From: Betaproteobacteria bacterium
GTDB taxonomy: Bacteria > Pseudomonadota > Gammaproteobacteria > Burkholderiales > Rhodocyclaceae
DNA length: 7,917 nucleotides
NCBI GenBank assembly: GCA_016880375.1
Contig: JAEHDO010000426.1
Location: 1-7,917, forward strand
Direction of reading: 5' to 3'
Position 1 is the first letter of the stretch; each line of letters begins with the position of its first letter. The notes under the pieces are model-generated. The model did not search any database. It had not been told where the DNA came from and was given only the letters and a program-made list of their open reading frames with translations. The position numbers were made by a program, and so were the translations under genes. Positions 5,730 through 7,917 of the stretch are shown in pieces.

Positions 5730-7558
5730 CTGAAGTAAAAAGGACGTCCCAGGGCGTGTCCCTGGGCGTAATCGACACCCATCTCGCGCAACCGGTTGAG
5801 CGTACCCTCGGTCTCGACGAACTCGGCGATGGTCTTCATGCCGAGCGAGTGGGCGATATTGTTGATGGCGGAGACCACCTCGAGGTTCATCGGCTCGGCG
5901 AACATGTCGCGCACGAAGGCGCCGTCGATCTTGACGTAGTCCACCGGCAGGTGCTTGAGATAGGCGAAGGAGCACATGCCGGCGCCGAAATCGTCCAGCG
6001 CGAAGCGCAATCCCAGTTCCTTCAGCTCGCGTATCAGCTCGGCCGCCTTGGTGAGGTTGGCCACTGCCAGCGTCTCGGTGATCTCGAAGCAGACAGCCTG
6101 GGGCGGAACCTTGTGCAGGGCGATCTGCTCGCGCACGAATTGCGGGAAGCGGCTGTCGTTGATGCTCTCGGCCGAGAGATTGATGTCGAACACCGGAAGA
6201 TTGTCCGGCGTGGCCTCGCATTCGCGCCGGATCGCCGGCAGCGCATTGGCCAGCACCCAGCGATCGATGGCCTGCATCATGTTGTGCCGCTCGGCCGAGG
6301 GGATGAAGACCATCGGCGGCACGATCTTGCCATCGCGGTCGACCAGGCGCAGCAGCAACTCGAAATGCCGCATTGTCGAGTTGCCCTCGGCCAGGCCGGC
6401 AATGCGCTGGCGGAACAGGCGGAAACCGTTGCGCTCGATGGCGTCATGGATGGTCTCGACGATGTTCATGTCGGCACGCGGCTGGTGGCTCGCGGCCTTG
6501 GCGTGAAAGACGCGGATCTGGTCGCGGCCGGCTTCCTTGGCGGCATAGCAGGCGCCGTCGGCCTGTTCCATCACTTCCGCCGCGCTGGCGGCCGGATCGG
6601 ACAGCACCACCAGGCCGATGCTGGCGCCGACATGGAACACCTTCTCGCGCCAGACGAAACGGAAACTCGACACGTCCATGCGAATCGCATTGGCGATGCG
6701 CAGCGCCTGCTCCACCGGGCAGGCGCGCAGCAGCACGGCGAACTCGTCGCCGCCCATGCGCGCCAGCACGTCGGAGGTGCGCACGCGGGCGCGCAGCACG
6801 GTGGCAATCTGGCGCAGGAACTCGTCGCCGGCGGCATGGCCGCCGCTGTCGTTGATGAGCTTGAAGCGGTCCAGGTCGATGAACAGCAACGTGTGCTGCT
6901 TGTCCGGCTCGCCGTCAACGGCGATGGCCTGGCGCAGCTGTTCCTCGAAACCGCGACGGTTCATCAGGGTCGTCAGGGCATCATGGTTGGCCTGCCAGAA
7001 CAATTCCAGGGAAATGCCATGCGGGATGGAGACGTCCTCCATCGCGAGAAAACTTACCGGGCTGTGATCGTTGTCCTCGCAGGCACAGCTGATGTCGAGC
7101 ACGTGCTCGTTGTCGCCCGAATCCCGCAATACCACGCGCACGGCCGGGGAGGCCCCGCCGCGGGCGGTCTGCAACTGCTCCAGCAGGACCGGCGAACCGT
7201 CGGCGGCGCTGTTCAGGGGGAAAGCCGCGGCGAAAGCCCGGCCGGCCAGTTCCGCCTGGCTGATGCCGGCCAGTTTGGCGGCTGCGGCGTTGGCGAAGAA
7301 GATGTTGCCGCGATCATCCAGGCCGACCACGGCGACATCCACGCAGCGAAAGGCGGTGTCGATCAGGTTGAGCTGGTCGCGCAGACGACTGGAAGTGATC
7401 GAGTTCCACGCCAGCCAGCCGCCAAGCGCGCTCGCCCCGCCCAGCCCGGCGAACCAGAACACGGTGACGGTCTGACCGTCGTCGACGGGGCCGAACGCCA
7501 GCGCCCCGCCGCAGGAACACAGGACGGCCAGCGCGGCGAAGGCGCGCAGGGCGCTCAT
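5726..7558 (-). CDS. membrane-anchored PAS-GGDEF-EAL cyclic-di-GMP signalling protein
   Basis: This 610-residue protein is predicted to make and/or degrade cyclic di-GMP at the inner membrane. An N-terminal hydrophobic stretch (about 4-22) and a second one (about 31-51) suggest a membrane hairpin with a short loop. A PAS-like sensor follows (about 64-175; VAVVGLDDRGNIFFANAAAAKL). The GGDEF domain (about 192-350) has NHDALTTLMNRRGF, FIDLDRFK, an intact GGDEF at 269-273, and RTSD at 260-263, the spacing of a product-inhibition I-site. The EAL domain (about 368-608) has ELL at 400-402 in place of EAL, while N460, E492, D522-D523, K543, E579/E582 and Q599 of the catalytic set are retained. Both activities therefore look possible. 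The ATG overlaps the rmuC stop (ATGA), with AAGG about 13 bases upstream. No substrate or ligand for the PAS domain can be read from the sequence. Confidence 0.94.
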   Translation of the reverse strand: MSALRAFAALAVLCSCGGALAFGPVDDGQTVTVFWFAGLGGASALGGWLAWNSITSSRLRDQLNLIDTAFRCVDVAVVGLDDRGNIFFANAAAAKLAGISQAELAGRAFAAAFPLNSAADGSPVLLEQLQTARGGASPAVRVVLRDSGDNEHVLDISCACEDNDHSPVSFLAMEDVSIPHGISLELFWQANHDALTTLMNRRGFEEQLRQAIAVDGEPDKQHTLLFIDLDRFKLINDSGGHAAGDEFLRQIATVLRARVRTSDVLARMGGDEFAVLLRACPVEQALRIANAIRMDVSSFRFVWREKVFHVGASIGLVVLSDPAASAAEVMEQADGACYAAKEAGRDQIRVFHAKAASHQPRADMNIVETIHDAIERNGFRLFRQRIAGLAEGNSTMRHFELLLRLVDRDGKIVPPMVFIPSAERHNMMQAIDRWVLANALPAIRRECEATPDNLPVFDINLSAESINDSRFPQFVREQIALHKVPPQAVCFEITETLAVANLTKAAELIRELKELGLRFALDDFGAGMCSFAYLKHLPVDYVKIDGAFVRDMFAEPMNLEVVSAINNIAHSLGMKTIAEFVETEGTLNRLREMGVDYAQGHALGRPFYFS

Positions 7559-7917
7559 TCCTCACCCGCCTTGCGCAGGGGCACGGCGGCGATTGCCGGC
7601 GGCGCCTCGATGCCGTCCAGTTCGACGCCCTCGATGCGCGCGAACTGGCCGCTGATCTTGCGGCTGCTGACCTGCACGTCCTGCACGTCCTTCTGCGCCT
7701 GGTCGATGTGCGTGGCCAGACGCTGCATGCGCTCGTCGAAGCGGGCGAAGTCCTTCGACAGCTTGCCCAGCGCATCCTTGATGATGTGGATCTGGTGGCG
7801 CGTCTCGACGTCCTTGAGAACGGCGCGCGCCGTGTTGAGGACGGCCATCAGCGTCGTCGGCGAAACGATCCAGACGCGCTTCTGCATGGCGTAGCCGACC
7901 GTCTCCGGATGGTAGGC
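7555..7917 (-). CDS. rmuC: DNA recombination protein RmuC, C-terminal end (partial)
   Basis: The frame is open from the right edge for 120 codons to a TGA at 7557-7555. The sequence begins inside the RmuC domain with AYHPETVGYAMQKRVWIV, followed by SPTTLMAVLNTARAVLKDVE, which is the conserved nuclease-like core end of the family. It continues into a helical, coiled-coil-like tail (about residues 30-85) rich in Lys, Asp and Gln, and ends in an Ala/Pro-rich segment. RmuC proteins limit recombination at inverted repeats; their molecular activity is still not well defined. The visible M in MQKRVW is internal and not the start, since homologous sequence continues upstream of it. A 9-base tandem duplication around 7671-7690 encodes Asp-Val-Gln twice. 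The stop overlaps the ATG of the GGDEF/EAL gene by 4 bases, which implies co-transcription. Confidence 0.92.
   Translation of the reverse strand, partial: AYHPETVGYAMQKRVWIVSPTTLMAVLNTARAVLKDVETRHQIHIIKDALGKLSKDFARFDERMQRLATHIDQAQKDVQDVQVSSRKISGQFARIEGVELDGIEAPPAIAAVPLRKAGEE

Noticed and set aside
7671..7690. Tandem 9-base repeat (CCTGCACGT twice)
   Set aside because: Two copies inside the rmuC coiled-coil region keep the frame and encode a repeated Asp-Val-Gln; a small coding duplication, not a regulatory repeat.
5756..7894. A 712-codon open frame on the plus strand opposite the GGDEF/EAL and rmuC genes
   Set aside because: It mirrors the minus-strand genes codon for codon and is rich in His, Gln, Ala and Gly with no recognisable domain. 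In high-GC DNA, antisense frames of strongly coding genes are often open.

Overview
The window looks like chromosomal DNA from a betaproteobacterium, probably of the Rhodocyclales type (Azoarcus, Thauera, Dechloromonas and relatives). This rests on the high GC content, on the gene order moaA-fdhD-mobA-moeA, and on a DUF3305-DUF3306-ferredoxin cluster that I know mainly from proteobacteria with membrane or periplasmic formate dehydrogenases. The genus cannot be fixed from sequence alone. Coding density is close to complete, and I see no tRNA, rRNA, insertion sequence, CRISPR array or phage gene.

Left arm (1-1892, minus strand): a three-gene cluster reads leftward. Its order is a DUF3305 protein (1431-1892), a DUF3306 protein (971-1429), then an iron-sulfur protein that runs off the left edge (1-879). 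The iron-sulfur protein has an N-terminal cysteine pattern like that of heterodisulfide reductase subunit A (HdrA), and an internal ferredoxin domain in which one expected cysteine is histidine. In other genomes such clusters usually continue into a TorD-like chaperone and formate dehydrogenase structural genes, which would lie just beyond position 1.

Centre (1893-2000): a short AT-richer divergent intergenic region. It holds an imperfect 20-bp palindrome overlapping a plausible leftward -10 element, and a ribosome binding site that supports a GTG start for moaA.

Middle (2001-5729, plus strand): a tightly packed operon, moaA-fdhD-mobA-moeA, whose genes overlap by 1 to 4 bases. Together they cover four steps of making and installing bis-MGD molybdenum cofactor: GTP cyclisation (MoaA), molybdate insertion (MoeA), guanylylation (MobA) and sulfuration of the cofactor for formate dehydrogenase (FdhD). 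Because fdhD sits within the set, and the DUF3305/DUF3306/ferredoxin cluster is divergent to it, the region is best read as a formate dehydrogenase maturation locus.

Right arm (5726-7917, minus strand): unrelated in function. The 3' end of rmuC overlaps the start of a PAS-GGDEF-EAL cyclic-di-GMP protein by 4 bases. The stop codon of that gene in turn overlaps the moeA stop codon, so the two opposing transcription units meet with no spacer.

The most interesting material is the poorly characterised DUF3305/DUF3306/HdrA-like iron-sulfur unit, with its Cys-to-His change in the second cluster motif, together with the single-cysteine FdhD beside it. I do not see a clearly new multi-gene system; the rest is ordinary housekeeping and accessory metabolism.
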